DNA of 64,000 nucleotides from Caulobacter sp. BK020 (GTDB taxonomy: Bacteria; Pseudomonadota; Alphaproteobacteria; Caulobacterales; Caulobacteraceae): contig NZ_SLZL01000004.1 in the NCBI RefSeq assembly GCF_004342605.1, forward strand, positions 124,001 to 188,000, given 5' to 3'. A program made the translations under genes and the position numbers. Position 1 is the first letter of the stretch; every line of letters starts with the position of its first letter. Under the pieces are notes generated by a model. The model did no database searches, had not been told where the DNA came from, and saw nothing but the letters and a program-made list of their open reading frames with translations. Of the stretch, positions 17,050 through 25,367 are shown piece after piece.

Positions 17050-17664
17050 TCAGAACAGGAAGGTCGGCAGCAGCCGGGCCACGATCTTGCGGCCCGCGTC
17101 GTCCTCGCGGTCGAGCATGTCACGCAACGGCGCGCCGATCACTGCGTCGCCAAAAGCATACAACGCGATGAACAGCACCGCCGAGGTGACGCGGTGGTGA
17201 GTCTGTTCGCCCTCGGCCGCGAAGGTCTCGCAGATGGCGTCGACCAGGTCGCGCACGGCCGCGCGAACCGGCTCCAGGTGCTGCAGGTCGCCGGACAGGG
17301 CGATCCAGGCGGCGAGGCGCCCCGCCCCGCCCTGGTCGAAGGCGTCGAACACCGCGTCGACCAAGGCCCGGGGCGCGCCGGGATTCGAGCGCAGTTGCTC
17401 CACCGCCGCCCCCAGGGCGTCGGTCAGGTCGCGGACCATCGACTCCATCAGCGCCGACTGCAGCCCGGCCGCGGATCCGAAGTGATGGATCAGGTTGGCG
17501 TGGGTCACGCCGATCTCGTCGCCCACCGCCTTCAGGGTGACCGCCGTCGGCCCCGAGGTGATCAGCAGCCGCCGCGCCGAGGCCAGGGCCTCGCGGCGCG
17601 CCACCTCGGGCACGCGACGTCGACGCTTGCCGGTCGCGCCGATCTCAGGCCCATCTATTGACAT
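17050..17664 (-). CDS. TetR-family transcriptional regulator (paralogue 2)
   Basis: This 204-residue paralogue of the regulator at 16319 has the HTH V-T-L-K-A-V-G-D-E-I-G-V-T-H-A-N-L-I-H-H-F and the same ligand-domain phrases. The pair probably arose by tandem duplication. The gene is divergent from a metal-dependent hydrolase gene, an arrangement that suggests local regulation. The start ATG (17662-17664) lies inside an inverted repeat, TTGACATTGATGTAA, and a 12-bp perfect palindrome follows 10 bp upstream, so strong autoregulation is likely. Confidence 0.87.
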   Translation of the reverse strand: MSIDGPEIGATGKRRRRVPEVARREALASARRLLITSGPTAVTLKAVGDEIGVTHANLIHHFGSAAGLQSALMESMVRDLTDALGAAVEQLRSNPGAPRALVDAVFDAFDQGGAGRLAAWIALSGDLQHLEPVRAAVRDLVDAICETFAAEGEQTHHRVTSAVLFIALYAFGDAVIGAPLRDMLDREDDAGRKIVARLLPTFLF

Positions 17665-17686
17665 TGATGTAACTTACATGCATGTA
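17658..17686. promoter_or_regulatory. Twin palindromes at the start of TetR paralogue 2
   Basis: TTGACATTGATGTAA (17658-17672) overlaps the start codon, and the perfect palindrome TACATGCATGTA (17675-17686) lies just upstream. Both are candidate operator half-complexes for the encoded TetR. The first resembles 10396-10410 before the efflux adaptor. The rest of the 316-bp region up to 17980 shows no further convincing feature. Confidence 0.45.
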
Positions 17687-17980
17687 GATATCGTCGGGCG
17701 TCGATATATTCCGCAGTCCGACAGCGATCTGGATGGTCCAGAATCGCCGCCTTATTGACAGGCAGTTTAGGAGAAGTTGCCGCCATGGCCCAGGCCTTTC
17801 CACGCCATGCCGACGCGACGACGGAGGCGAACGCTCGGGAACGGACGGCTCCCGGCGCGCTCGGCGGCTTCCGATCCCGTCCCTCCCCCTCGCGCGGAGC
17901 CTCCGTCACGCCAGGCGCGTGGCCGCCCGCGCGCCCTCACACCCGCCGCCGTCGATGACGGCGCGCCAGGAGTCCCTTTG

Positions 17981-18841
17981 ATGCGCAAACTGGACAAGAC
18001 CCCGTCGGATCTCGACATCCGCGCCCGCGACATGGCCTTCGGCCGCGAAACGCCCGCCAGCCGCTGGTGGCTGGGCGGCGACCCGGTGGGCACGGCCTTC
18101 TACAACGCCCTGTCGGTGACCTTCCCCCTGGGGGAGCGGTTCTTCATGGACGCGGTCCGTCACTATCGCAACGTGGCGTCGCCGGAGCTGCGCCAGCAGA
18201 TCGCCGGCTTCCTGGCCCAGGAGGCGATGCACACCCGCGAGCACCTGTTCTTCAACAAGCAGGTCGCCGACCACGGCTTCGACGTGGCGGCCATGGAGCA
18301 GCGCACGCGCGACCGCCTGGCCTTCGCCCGCAGCCGCCCGCCGCTGCAGCAGCTGGGCGCCACCGTCGCGCTAGAGCACTTCACCGCCATCCTGGCCCAT
18401 GCGCTGCTGGCCGATCCGCGCCACCTGGAGGGGGCTTCGGACGAAGCCAAGGCCATGTGGCGCTGGCATGCGATCGAGGAGGTCGAGCACAAGGCCGTGG
18501 CCTACGACACCTTCATGCTGGCCGCCGCGCGGCTGCCCGCCTGGCGGCGCTGGACGCTGCGCACCATGACCATGATCGCCGCCACGCGCCTTCTGTTCGC
18601 GACGGTCGGCAGCAATATCGGCGACATCTTCACCGCCGACGGCATCAACAACGCCGGCAGCTGGCGTCGGCTCCTGCGCTTCATGCTGGTCAAGCCGGGC
18701 ATGCTCAGGCAGGTGCTGGGGGCCTATTTCTCCTACTTCCGGCCGGGCTTCCATCCCTGGCAGCATGACGACCGGGCGCTGATGCGCCAGGCCGAGCGGG
18801 ACCTTTCGGCGGCCTACGCCCCCGCGGAGGCGGTGGCGTGA
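17981..18841 (+). CDS. Metal-dependent hydrolase-like protein (PF10118, ferritin-like di-iron motifs)
   Basis: This 286-residue protein has the hallmark opening D-L-D-I-R-A-R-D-M-A-F-G and R-W-W-L-G-G-D-P-V. Acidic/His motifs F-L-A-Q-E-A-M-H-T-R-E-H, V-A-L-E-H-F-T-A-I and H-A-I-E-E-V-E-H-K-A-V-A-Y could bind two metal ions. The family is annotated as predicted metal-dependent hydrolase; its reaction is not established. The ATG at 17981 follows CAGGAG and is where homology-like sequence begins; the open frame further upstream reads as low-complexity Arg/Pro. It is coupled to the DUF2147 gene by a TGATG overlap. Confidence 0.82.
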   Translation: MRKLDKTPSDLDIRARDMAFGRETPASRWWLGGDPVGTAFYNALSVTFPLGERFFMDAVRHYRNVASPELRQQIAGFLAQEAMHTREHLFFNKQVADHGFDVAAMEQRTRDRLAFARSRPPLQQLGATVALEHFTAILAHALLADPRHLEGASDEAKAMWRWHAIEEVEHKAVAYDTFMLAAARLPAWRRWTLRTMTMIAATRLLFATVGSNIGDIFTADGINNAGSWRRLLRFMLVKPGMLRQVLGAYFSYFRPGFHPWQHDDRALMRQAERDLSAAYAPAEAVA

Positions 18842-19242
18842 TGGCCGCCCTGGCGCTGGCCGCGACCGTGAGCGCGGCCCCCGCCGACGTTATCGGCCTG
18901 TGGAACGCGCCGGGCGACGGCGGCTCGACCGTCCGGCTGGAGCGCTGCGGCGACGGCCTGTGCGGCTACATCGTCACCTCGCCGCACATCCAGGCCGATC
19001 CCGGCCAGAAGGACGTCCGCAACCGCGACGCGGCCCAGCGCGGCCGGCCGCTGCGCAACCTGATGTTCATGAAGGTCCGAGCCCTTGGTCCGGGCCATTG
19101 GGGCGACGGCTGGGTGTACAATCCGGAGGACGGCGGCACCTACAAGGGCGTCATGACCCTGCGCCCGGACGGCTCGCTGAGCCTGAAGGGCTGCATCGTC
19201 CCCCCCTTCTGCAAGACCCAGACCTGGCGCCGCGCCAGCTGA
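18841..19242 (+). CDS. DUF2147 domain protein, exported
   Basis: This 133-residue protein starts at the ATG overlapping the hydrolase stop (TGATG); a GTG at 18838 is an alternative. A short hydrophobic Ala-rich leader (about 1-14) suggests export. The remainder has the DUF2147 pattern: I-G-L-W-N-A-P at the N terminus, paired cysteines (R-C-G-D-G-L-C-G-Y-I), G-x-W-x-x-G-W-V-Y-N-P-E-D-G and a terminal W-R-R. The family forms a small lipocalin-like barrel of unknown role. Its coupling with the hydrolase suggests they act together. Confidence 0.85.
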   Translation: MAALALAATVSAAPADVIGLWNAPGDGGSTVRLERCGDGLCGYIVTSPHIQADPGQKDVRNRDAAQRGRPLRNLMFMKVRALGPGHWGDGWVYNPEDGGTYKGVMTLRPDGSLSLKGCIVPPFCKTQTWRRAS

Positions 19243-19307
19243 GACCGGCGGCGGTGTAATCATGTAACGCGTTCTCAAGGGCGATCGCCAAAGCTATAGG
19301 GGCCGCC

Positions 19308-19679
19308 ATGCGTCCGAAGATGACATGGTGGCGGAACCTGGGCGGCCTGTTGGCCGCCTGCGTCCTGGCGCTGCTCGTCGTCGCCCCATCGGTGAGCATG
19401 GCCGCCTGCGTCTGCGACGGCTCCATCGCGCCGATCGCCAGCGTCGAGACGGGCATGGACGCCGGCCAGGCGGTCCAGGCCGACCCGCGTGACCACGGCG
19501 CGACTTGCGAGGCCGCCTGCTGCGTCGGCGGGCACTGCCACCACGGCGGCGCCATGCTCGACGCGCCCGTCGGGTCGGTTTCGAGGCCCCTCTCTACCCT
19601 CTCCGAACACGCGGCGATTTCCGCCCAGGCGCTGGCGTCGCGCACGCTGTCCGGACCCGATCGACCGCCTCGCGGCTGA
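19308..19679 (+). CDS. Small Cys/His-rich exported protein heading the czc operon
   Basis: This 123-residue protein has a membrane/signal segment (about 9-32). A periplasmic part carries the cysteine/histidine cluster C-E-A-A-C-C-V-G-G-H-C-H-H-G-G, which looks suited to binding soft or borderline metal ions. It lies 51 bp upstream of czcC on the same strand. Small metal-binding leaders such as CzcI occur at this position in other heavy-metal efflux operons, so a metal-sensing or buffering role is likely. Direct similarity to CzcI could not be shown. Confidence 0.65.
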   Translation: MRPKMTWWRNLGGLLAACVLALLVVAPSVSMAACVCDGSIAPIASVETGMDAGQAVQADPRDHGATCEAACCVGGHCHHGGAMLDAPVGSVSRPLSTLSEHAAISAQALASRTLSGPDRPPRG

Positions 19680-19730
19680 CGACCCGCGCGCCTTGGGCGC
19701 GCCGTCGTCCATCCATCGCGAGGAATCTCC

Positions 19731-20975
19731 ATGTCATCGAACCGATGGTCGCTGCGCGCGGCCTTGGCCGGCGTCGCGTCCGGGGTGCTCTGCGCCTCGG
19801 CCGCGGCCCAGACCGCCCCTGCCTTCCCGGACCTGCTGAAACAGGCCCAAACCTCCGCCCCCCGGCTCGCCCTCGGCGCCGCCGAGATCCGCGCCGCCGA
19901 GGGCCAGGCGGCCCAGGCCGCCGCCCGTCCCAACCCGACACTGGGCCTGACGGTCGAGAACATCACCGGCTCCGGCCCCTACAAGGGCTTCGGCGGGGCC
20001 GAGACAACCCTGTCGATCGAGCAGCCGCTGGAGCTGGGCGGCAAGCGCGCCGCGCGGACCTCGGCGGCCAAGGCCGAGCTCGCCGCCGCCCAGGCCCGCG
20101 CCGCCCTGGGCCAGGTCGATTTCGCCCGGGACCTGGCGCTGGCCTACGCCGCCGCCGAGGCGGCGCAGCGGCGCCTGGCGATCGCCCGCGACAACGTCGA
20201 CCTGGCCCAGGCCGACGCCCAGGCCGCCCACCTGCTGGTCGACAACGGCAGGGAGGCCAAGGTCCGAGCCGTCCAGGCCGAGGCGGGACTGGCCACGGCG
20301 CGGGCCGAACAGGGCGCGGCCCAGGCGGACGCCGAAACGGCCCTGGCCCGGCTGAGCGCGCTGGCCGGCTCGGCCGCCAGCTATACGGCGGTGACAGGCG
20401 GCTTGCTTGAGTCCGTCTCGGCGACCGCGTCGCCGCAGCCCGCCTTCAGCCCGGCCATCGCCGCCGCGCGCGCCGAACGCGACGCCGCCCAGCGCCGGAT
20501 CGCCCTGGAGCGGGCGAGGCGCACGCCCGATCTCACCGTCAGCTTCGGGGTCCGCCAGTTCCAGGACGAGGACGCCACGGCGGCGGTGTTCGGGGTCTCC
20601 GCGCCCCTGCCGCTGTTCGACCGCAACCGGGGCGCGGTCGCGGCCGCCACGGCCGACGCCCAGGCGGCCGAGGCCCGGCTGGCCATGGCCCAGGCCGAAC
20701 AGGACGGCGACCGCCGCGCCGCGGCCGCCCAGGTCGCCGCCGCCGACCAGACCCTGGACGCTTCCCGCCAGGCCGAAACGGCCGCCGCCGAGGCCTATCG
20801 CCTGGCCCGCATCGGCTACGACTCCGGCCGCCTTCCGCTGTCCGAAGTGCTGGCCGCCCGCCGTGACCTGATCGCCGCGAGGGGACGCGCCGTCGACACC
20901 AAGCTGGCCCGCGTCAAGGCGCTGGCCGACCTCGCCCGCGCCCAGGGGCGCATCCCCTTCGGAGACCAACCGTGA
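19731..20975 (+). CDS. czcC: CzcC-type outer-membrane efflux channel
   Basis: This 414-residue TolC-superfamily protein has a signal peptide (about 1-27, ending A-S-A-A-A-Q). Two outer-membrane-factor repeats are very rich in Ala coiled coil; the phrase I-E-Q-P-L-E-L-G-G-K-R is typical of CzcC-like channels. It begins an operon with the adaptor (overlap GTGA) and the RND pump. It is the outer-membrane exit duct for divalent cations taken from the periplasm. The ATG at 19731 follows CGAGGAA. Confidence 0.9.
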   Translation: MSSNRWSLRAALAGVASGVLCASAAAQTAPAFPDLLKQAQTSAPRLALGAAEIRAAEGQAAQAAARPNPTLGLTVENITGSGPYKGFGGAETTLSIEQPLELGGKRAARTSAAKAELAAAQARAALGQVDFARDLALAYAAAEAAQRRLAIARDNVDLAQADAQAAHLLVDNGREAKVRAVQAEAGLATARAEQGAAQADAETALARLSALAGSAASYTAVTGGLLESVSATASPQPAFSPAIAAARAERDAAQRRIALERARRTPDLTVSFGVRQFQDEDATAAVFGVSAPLPLFDRNRGAVAAATADAQAAEARLAMAQAEQDGDRRAAAAQVAAADQTLDASRQAETAAAEAYRLARIGYDSGRLPLSEVLAARRDLIAARGRAVDTKLARVKALADLARAQGRIPFGDQP

Positions 20976-22129
20976 TCGCTCGCCGCTCCCTCATCGTCCC
21001 GGCGATCGCCGTGATGGCCGCCGCCGGACTCGGCTACGGCGCCGCCCACTGGCTGCAAGGCGGCCCGGCCATCTCCCCCGCTCCCGAGCCGGAAGGCGAA
21101 GCGCACCCGGCGCACGGCGACGCGGGCCTCGTGCCGCTGAAGCCGGCCGACGCGGCGGCGGCAGGGGTCTCGATCGTCACTCCGGGGCGCGGCGGCGGCG
21201 GCGACATCCTGCTGCCCGGGCGGGTGACTTTAGCCGCCAACGCCCTGGCCGCCCTGGGCGCGCCGGTGTCGGGCGCGGTGGAGCGGATCCACGTCACGGC
21301 CGGCGCAGCCGTGGCCGCCGGATCGCCGATCGTCACCTTGCGCAGCGCCGACGCCGCCTCGGGCCGCGCCAGCCTCGACGCCGCCAGCGCCGACGCCAAG
21401 GCCGCCCAGGCCGCCGCCAGCCGCGACCGTCGCCTGTTCGAGGCCGGTGTGGTCTCGCGCCAGGACTGGGAGGCCAGCCAGGCCGCCGCCGAGAAGGCCC
21501 AGGCCGACCAGCGCGCCGCCCAGGCCCAGATCCGCGCCATGGGCGGGCCCGGCGCCGACGGCGTCACGGTCCTGCGCAGCCCGATCAACGGCGTGGTCAC
21601 GCGGCTGGACACCCAGGTCGGCGGCTTCCTGGCCCAAGGCGCCTTGGTGGCCGAGATCGCCGATCCGAGCCACGCCGAATACGTCTTCGACGCCCCGGCG
21701 GCCGCGGCGGGCTCGATCCGCCTGGGCCAGGTCATCCAGGTGCAGACTCCCGACGGCCAGCAGGCCCCGGCCACGATCAGCGCCGTGGCGCCCGGCGCCT
21801 CCGGGGCCAATACGGCCATCGTCCGGGCGACGCCCTCGGGCCGGACCGCGCCGGTCGGATCCGTCGTCTCGGCGCGGGTCACGACGGGCGCCGACGCGGG
21901 CGGCACGATCATCGTGCCCAGCGAGGCGGTCCAGACGGTCGAGGGCCGTCCGGTCGTCTTCGTGGTCGAGCCGGGCGGCTTCCGCGCCAGGCCGGTGACC
22001 CCGGGCCGGACCGCCGCCGGCTCCACCGAGATCCTGCGCGGCCTGACCGGAGCCGAACGCGTCGCCGGCAAGGGCGCCTTCCTGCTCAAGGCCGAGCTCG
22101 GCAAGAGCGAAGCCGGACACGAGGACTGA
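20972..22129 (+). CDS. czcB: CzcB-type periplasmic adaptor
   Basis: This 385-residue membrane-fusion protein has a GTG start overlapping the czcC stop and GGAG upstream. It has an N-terminal anchor/signal (about 3-22) and a short acidic/His segment (P-E-G-E-A-H-P-A-H-G-D). Lipoyl halves (L-G-A-P-V-S-G-A-V-E; L-R-S-P-I-N-G-V-V) flank a short Ala-rich hairpin, followed by beta-barrel domains. It joins CzcA to CzcC and may hand over metal ions. The RND gene follows after 4 bp. Confidence 0.9.
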   Translation: MIARRSLIVPAIAVMAAAGLGYGAAHWLQGGPAISPAPEPEGEAHPAHGDAGLVPLKPADAAAAGVSIVTPGRGGGGDILLPGRVTLAANALAALGAPVSGAVERIHVTAGAAVAAGSPIVTLRSADAASGRASLDAASADAKAAQAAASRDRRLFEAGVVSRQDWEASQAAAEKAQADQRAAQAQIRAMGGPGADGVTVLRSPINGVVTRLDTQVGGFLAQGALVAEIADPSHAEYVFDAPAAAAGSIRLGQVIQVQTPDGQQAPATISAVAPGASGANTAIVRATPSGRTAPVGSVVSARVTTGADAGGTIIVPSEAVQTVEGRPVVFVVEPGGFRARPVTPGRTAAGSTEILRGLTGAERVAGKGAFLLKAELGKSEAGHED

Positions 22130-22133
22130 GACC

Positions 22134-25100
22134 ATGCTCGCGCGCCTGATCGAACTCTCCGTCCGCTTCCGCTGGATCGTCGCCCTGCTGGCCTCGGCCC
22201 TGATGGCCTATGGCGCAAGCCAATTGGCCGGCCTGCCCATCGACGCGGTCCCCGACATCACCAACCGCCAGGTGCAGATCAACACCGTGGCCCCGGCCCT
22301 CGGCCCCGAGGAGGTCGAGCGCCAAGTGACCTTCCCGGTCGAGACGGCCCTGGCCGGCGTTCCGGGCCTGGTCGAAACCCGATCTCTTTCGCGGCACGGC
22401 TTCTCGCAGATCACCGCGGTGTTCACCGAGGCCACCGACCTCTATCGGGCTCGAAGTCTGATCAACGAGCGGCTGCAGGCGGCCCGCGCCAGCCTGCCTG
22501 AGGGGCTGGAGCCGGCCATGGGACCGCCGGTCACGGGACTGGGCGAGGTCTATATCTGGACGGTCGAGCTGTCGGGCCCGGCGGCGCGGCCGGGCGCGGT
22601 CTATGTCACTCCCGAGGGCGACCGCCTGACCACCGACGTTGAAAAGGCCACCTATCTGCGCACGGTCCAGGACTGGATCGTCGCGCCGCAACTGAAGACC
22701 CTTAACGGCGTGGCCGGGGTCGACGTGCTGGGCGGCTACGTCAAGCAGTACGTCGTCCAGCCCGACCCGGCCAGGCTGTCGGCGTTCGGCGTCAGCCTGC
22801 CGCAGCTGATCGAGGCGCTGGAGCACGCCAACCGCGTCGAGGGCGCGGGCTATGTCCAGCGCGGCGGCGAGGCCTATATCGTCCGCGCCGACGCCCGGGT
22901 GAAGACCTTGGCCGAACTGGCCGAGACCCCGGTCGGGCGGCGCGGGGCGGCGGTGATCCGGGTCTCGGACGTGGCCACCGTCGTCATCGGCCAGGCCCCG
23001 AGGCTGGGCTCGGCCAGCGAGGCGGGACGCGAGGTGGTGATCGGCACCGCCCTGATGCTGGCTGGCGAGAACAGCCGCACCGTCGCCGCGCGCGTCGGCG
23101 AGCGCCTGAAGGAGATCCAGGCCAGCCTGCCGGCCGGCGTGGTGGTCAAGCCGGTGCTGGACCGCACCGACCTGGTCGACGCCACCATCGCCACCGTCGA
23201 GCACAACCTGGCCTTCGGCGCCCTGCTGGTCATCGCGGTCCTGTTCGTGGCCCTGGGCAATATCCGGGCGGCGATCATCACCGCCCTGGTCATCCCGCTG
23301 TCGTTCCTGTTCGCCGCCATCGCCATGCGGCGCTTCGGAATCAGCGGCAATCTGATGAGCCTGGGGGCGCTGGACTTCGGCCTGATCGTCGACGGGGCGG
23401 TGGTGGTGATCGAGAACACCCTGGGCCGGCTGGCGCTGCGGCGGAAGGACCTTGGCCGGCCGCTGGACGCCCGCGAGCGGATCGAGATCGCCGCGTCCTC
23501 GGCCTGTGAAATGGCGCGGCCCGCCGCCTTCGGCCAGGCGATCATCCTGATGGTCTACGCCCCGCTGCTGGCCTTTGAAGGAGTCGAGGGCAAGATGTTC
23601 GGGCCGATGGCCGCCACGGTGATGTTCGCCCTGGCCGGCGCCTTCCTGCTGTCCCTGACCTTCGTGCCCGCCATGGCCGCCCTGCTGATCGGCGAGCCCA
23701 AGGGCCACGGCGAGACGCGGTTGATGACCGCCGCCCGGACGCGGTTCGAGCCCCTGCTCCGTCGCCTGGTCGCCCGACCGGTCGCGGTGGCGGCGGGCGC
23801 GGGCGTGGCGCTGCTGATCGGCGTCGCCGCCTTCCTGAGCCTGGGCCGCGAGTTCATCCCGACGCTCGACGAGGGCGACCTGATGGTCCAGGCCTCGCGC
23901 GTGCCGTCGATCTCGCTGGAACAGAGCCAGGCCATGCAGTTCCGGGTCGAGAAGACCCTGGCGGCCATGCCCGAGGTGGCCCTGGTGTTCACCCGCACGG
24001 GCACGGCCGAGATCGCCTCGGACCCGATGCCGCCCAGCGCCTCGGACACCTTCGTGATCCTCAAGCCGCGCAGGCAATGGCCCGACCCGCGCCTGCCCAA
24101 GGCCGAGCTGGTCGCACGCATGGAGGGCGCGCTGGGCCGGCATCTGGGCAACGCCTACGAGTTCACTCAGCCGATCCAGATGCGCTTCAACGAACTGATC
24201 GCCGGGGTCCGGTCGGACGTCGCCGTCAATGTCTATGGCGACGACTTCGCGGTCATGGACCAGACCGCCCGGAAGGTGGCCAAGGCCCTGCGCGGGGTGC
24301 GGGGCGCGGCCGACGTCAAGGTCGAGCAGGTCTCGGGTCAGCCGACGATCACGGCCACGGTTGACCGCACGGCCGCCGCCGCCCTGGGCGTCCACGCCAG
24401 CGACGCCGCCGACGCCCTGGCCATCGGCCTGGGCGGACGCGAGGCGGGTCACATCCTGGAAGGCGACCGGCGGTTCGACGTCGTGGTGCGCCTGGACGAG
24501 CAGCGCCGCAACGACCCGGCGGTGATGGGCCAGCTTCCGGTCATGCCGGAGGGCGCGGCGCCCGGCGCGGCGGCGATCCCGCTGTCGGCCGTGGCCCGTT
24601 TCGACGCCGCCGAGGGCCCCAACCAGATCAGCCGCGAGAACGGCAAGCGCCGGATCGTCGTCCAGGCCAATGTCCGCGGCCGCGACCTGGGCGGCTTCGT
24701 CGCCGACGCCAAGGCCGCCGTGCGTGAGGAGGTCCCCCTGCCCGCCGGCTCCTGGCTGGACTGGGGCGGCCAGTTCGAGAACCTGGAGCGGGCTTCGGCG
24801 CGACTGATGGTGATCGTGCCGGTCGTGTTCCTGGTGATCACCGTTCTGCTCTATTTCGCCCTGGGTTCGGCGGCGGAGGCGGCGCTGGTCTTCGCCTGCG
24901 TGCCCCTGGCCCTGGTCGGCGGCGCGACGGCCCTGGCGCTGCGGGGCACGCCGTTCTCGATCTCGGCCGCGGTCGGTTTTATCGCGGTGTCGGGCGTGGC
25001 GACGCTGAACGGCCTGGTGCTGATGCAGAGCATCCGGCAGCAATTGGCCGGGGGGCTCGACCCCGTCGAGGCGGTGGTCACGGGCACGGTCGGCCGCCTG

Positions 25101-25298
25101 CGGGCGGTGCTGACCACGGCCCTGGTCGCCATGCTGGGCTTCCTGCCGATGGCCGTCGCCATCGGTCCGGGCGCCGAGGTGCAGAAGCCTCTGGCCACGG
25201 TGGTGATCGGCGGCCTGCTGACCTCCACCGCCCTGACCCTGCTGGCCCTGCCCGTCTTCGCGGCCTGGCTGGCGGCGCGGCGCCGTCGGTCCACTTGA
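22134..25298 (+). CDS. czcA: CzcA-type heavy-metal RND efflux pump
   Basis: This 1054-residue inner-membrane proton antiporter has about 12 membrane helices and two large periplasmic loops. The HME-RND helix-IV signature L-G-A-L-D-F-G-L-I-V-D-G-A-V-V-V-I-E-N carries the two Asp residues and the Glu used for proton coupling, in the form found in Co/Zn/Cd pumps rather than Cu/Ag pumps. With czcB and czcC it forms a tripartite complex exporting divalent metals. The C terminus is short and lacks a His-rich tail. The gene is the last of the operon. Confidence 0.93.
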   Translation: MLARLIELSVRFRWIVALLASALMAYGASQLAGLPIDAVPDITNRQVQINTVAPALGPEEVERQVTFPVETALAGVPGLVETRSLSRHGFSQITAVFTEATDLYRARSLINERLQAARASLPEGLEPAMGPPVTGLGEVYIWTVELSGPAARPGAVYVTPEGDRLTTDVEKATYLRTVQDWIVAPQLKTLNGVAGVDVLGGYVKQYVVQPDPARLSAFGVSLPQLIEALEHANRVEGAGYVQRGGEAYIVRADARVKTLAELAETPVGRRGAAVIRVSDVATVVIGQAPRLGSASEAGREVVIGTALMLAGENSRTVAARVGERLKEIQASLPAGVVVKPVLDRTDLVDATIATVEHNLAFGALLVIAVLFVALGNIRAAIITALVIPLSFLFAAIAMRRFGISGNLMSLGALDFGLIVDGAVVVIENTLGRLALRRKDLGRPLDARERIEIAASSACEMARPAAFGQAIILMVYAPLLAFEGVEGKMFGPMAATVMFALAGAFLLSLTFVPAMAALLIGEPKGHGETRLMTAARTRFEPLLRRLVARPVAVAAGAGVALLIGVAAFLSLGREFIPTLDEGDLMVQASRVPSISLEQSQAMQFRVEKTLAAMPEVALVFTRTGTAEIASDPMPPSASDTFVILKPRRQWPDPRLPKAELVARMEGALGRHLGNAYEFTQPIQMRFNELIAGVRSDVAVNVYGDDFAVMDQTARKVAKALRGVRGAADVKVEQVSGQPTITATVDRTAAAALGVHASDAADALAIGLGGREAGHILEGDRRFDVVVRLDEQRRNDPAVMGQLPVMPEGAAPGAAAIPLSAVARFDAAEGPNQISRENGKRRIVVQANVRGRDLGGFVADAKAAVREEVPLPAGSWLDWGGQFENLERASARLMVIVPVVFLVITVLLYFALGSAAEAALVFACVPLALVGGATALALRGTPFSISAAVGFIAVSGVATLNGLVLMQSIRQQLAGGLDPVEAVVTGTVGRLRAVLTTALVAMLGFLPMAVAIGPGAEVQKPLATVVIGGLLTSTALTLLALPVFAAWLAARRRRST

Positions 25299-25313
25299 CC
25301 GAGGGCTACCCAC

Positions 25314-25341
25314 AAAAAAGCGCCGCCCCGAGGGGCGGCGC
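25314..25341 (-). terminator. Intrinsic terminator of the 25.4-28.3 kb TonB-receptor gene
   Basis: A 10-bp GC-only stem (25320-25329 with 25332-25341) is followed on the minus strand by six T residues (25319-25314). It lies 26 bp after the receptor stop codon and 15 bp after the convergent czcA stop, so it may also limit read-through from czcA. Confidence 0.88.
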
Positions 25342-25367
25342 AGCAGGGGGAGGATGCAGGATCGGGT

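Noticed and set aside
17785..17958. 57-codon plus-strand frame with a fair ribosome binding site (AGGAG) before the metal-dependent hydrolase
   Set aside because: Arg/Pro-rich low-complexity product overlapping other open frames; composition is typical of non-coding high-G+C DNA.
22086..25313. 1075-codon minus-strand open frame opposite czcA
   Set aside because: Low-complexity Gln/Gly/Arg/Asp sequence opposite a clear RND pump; a shadow frame.
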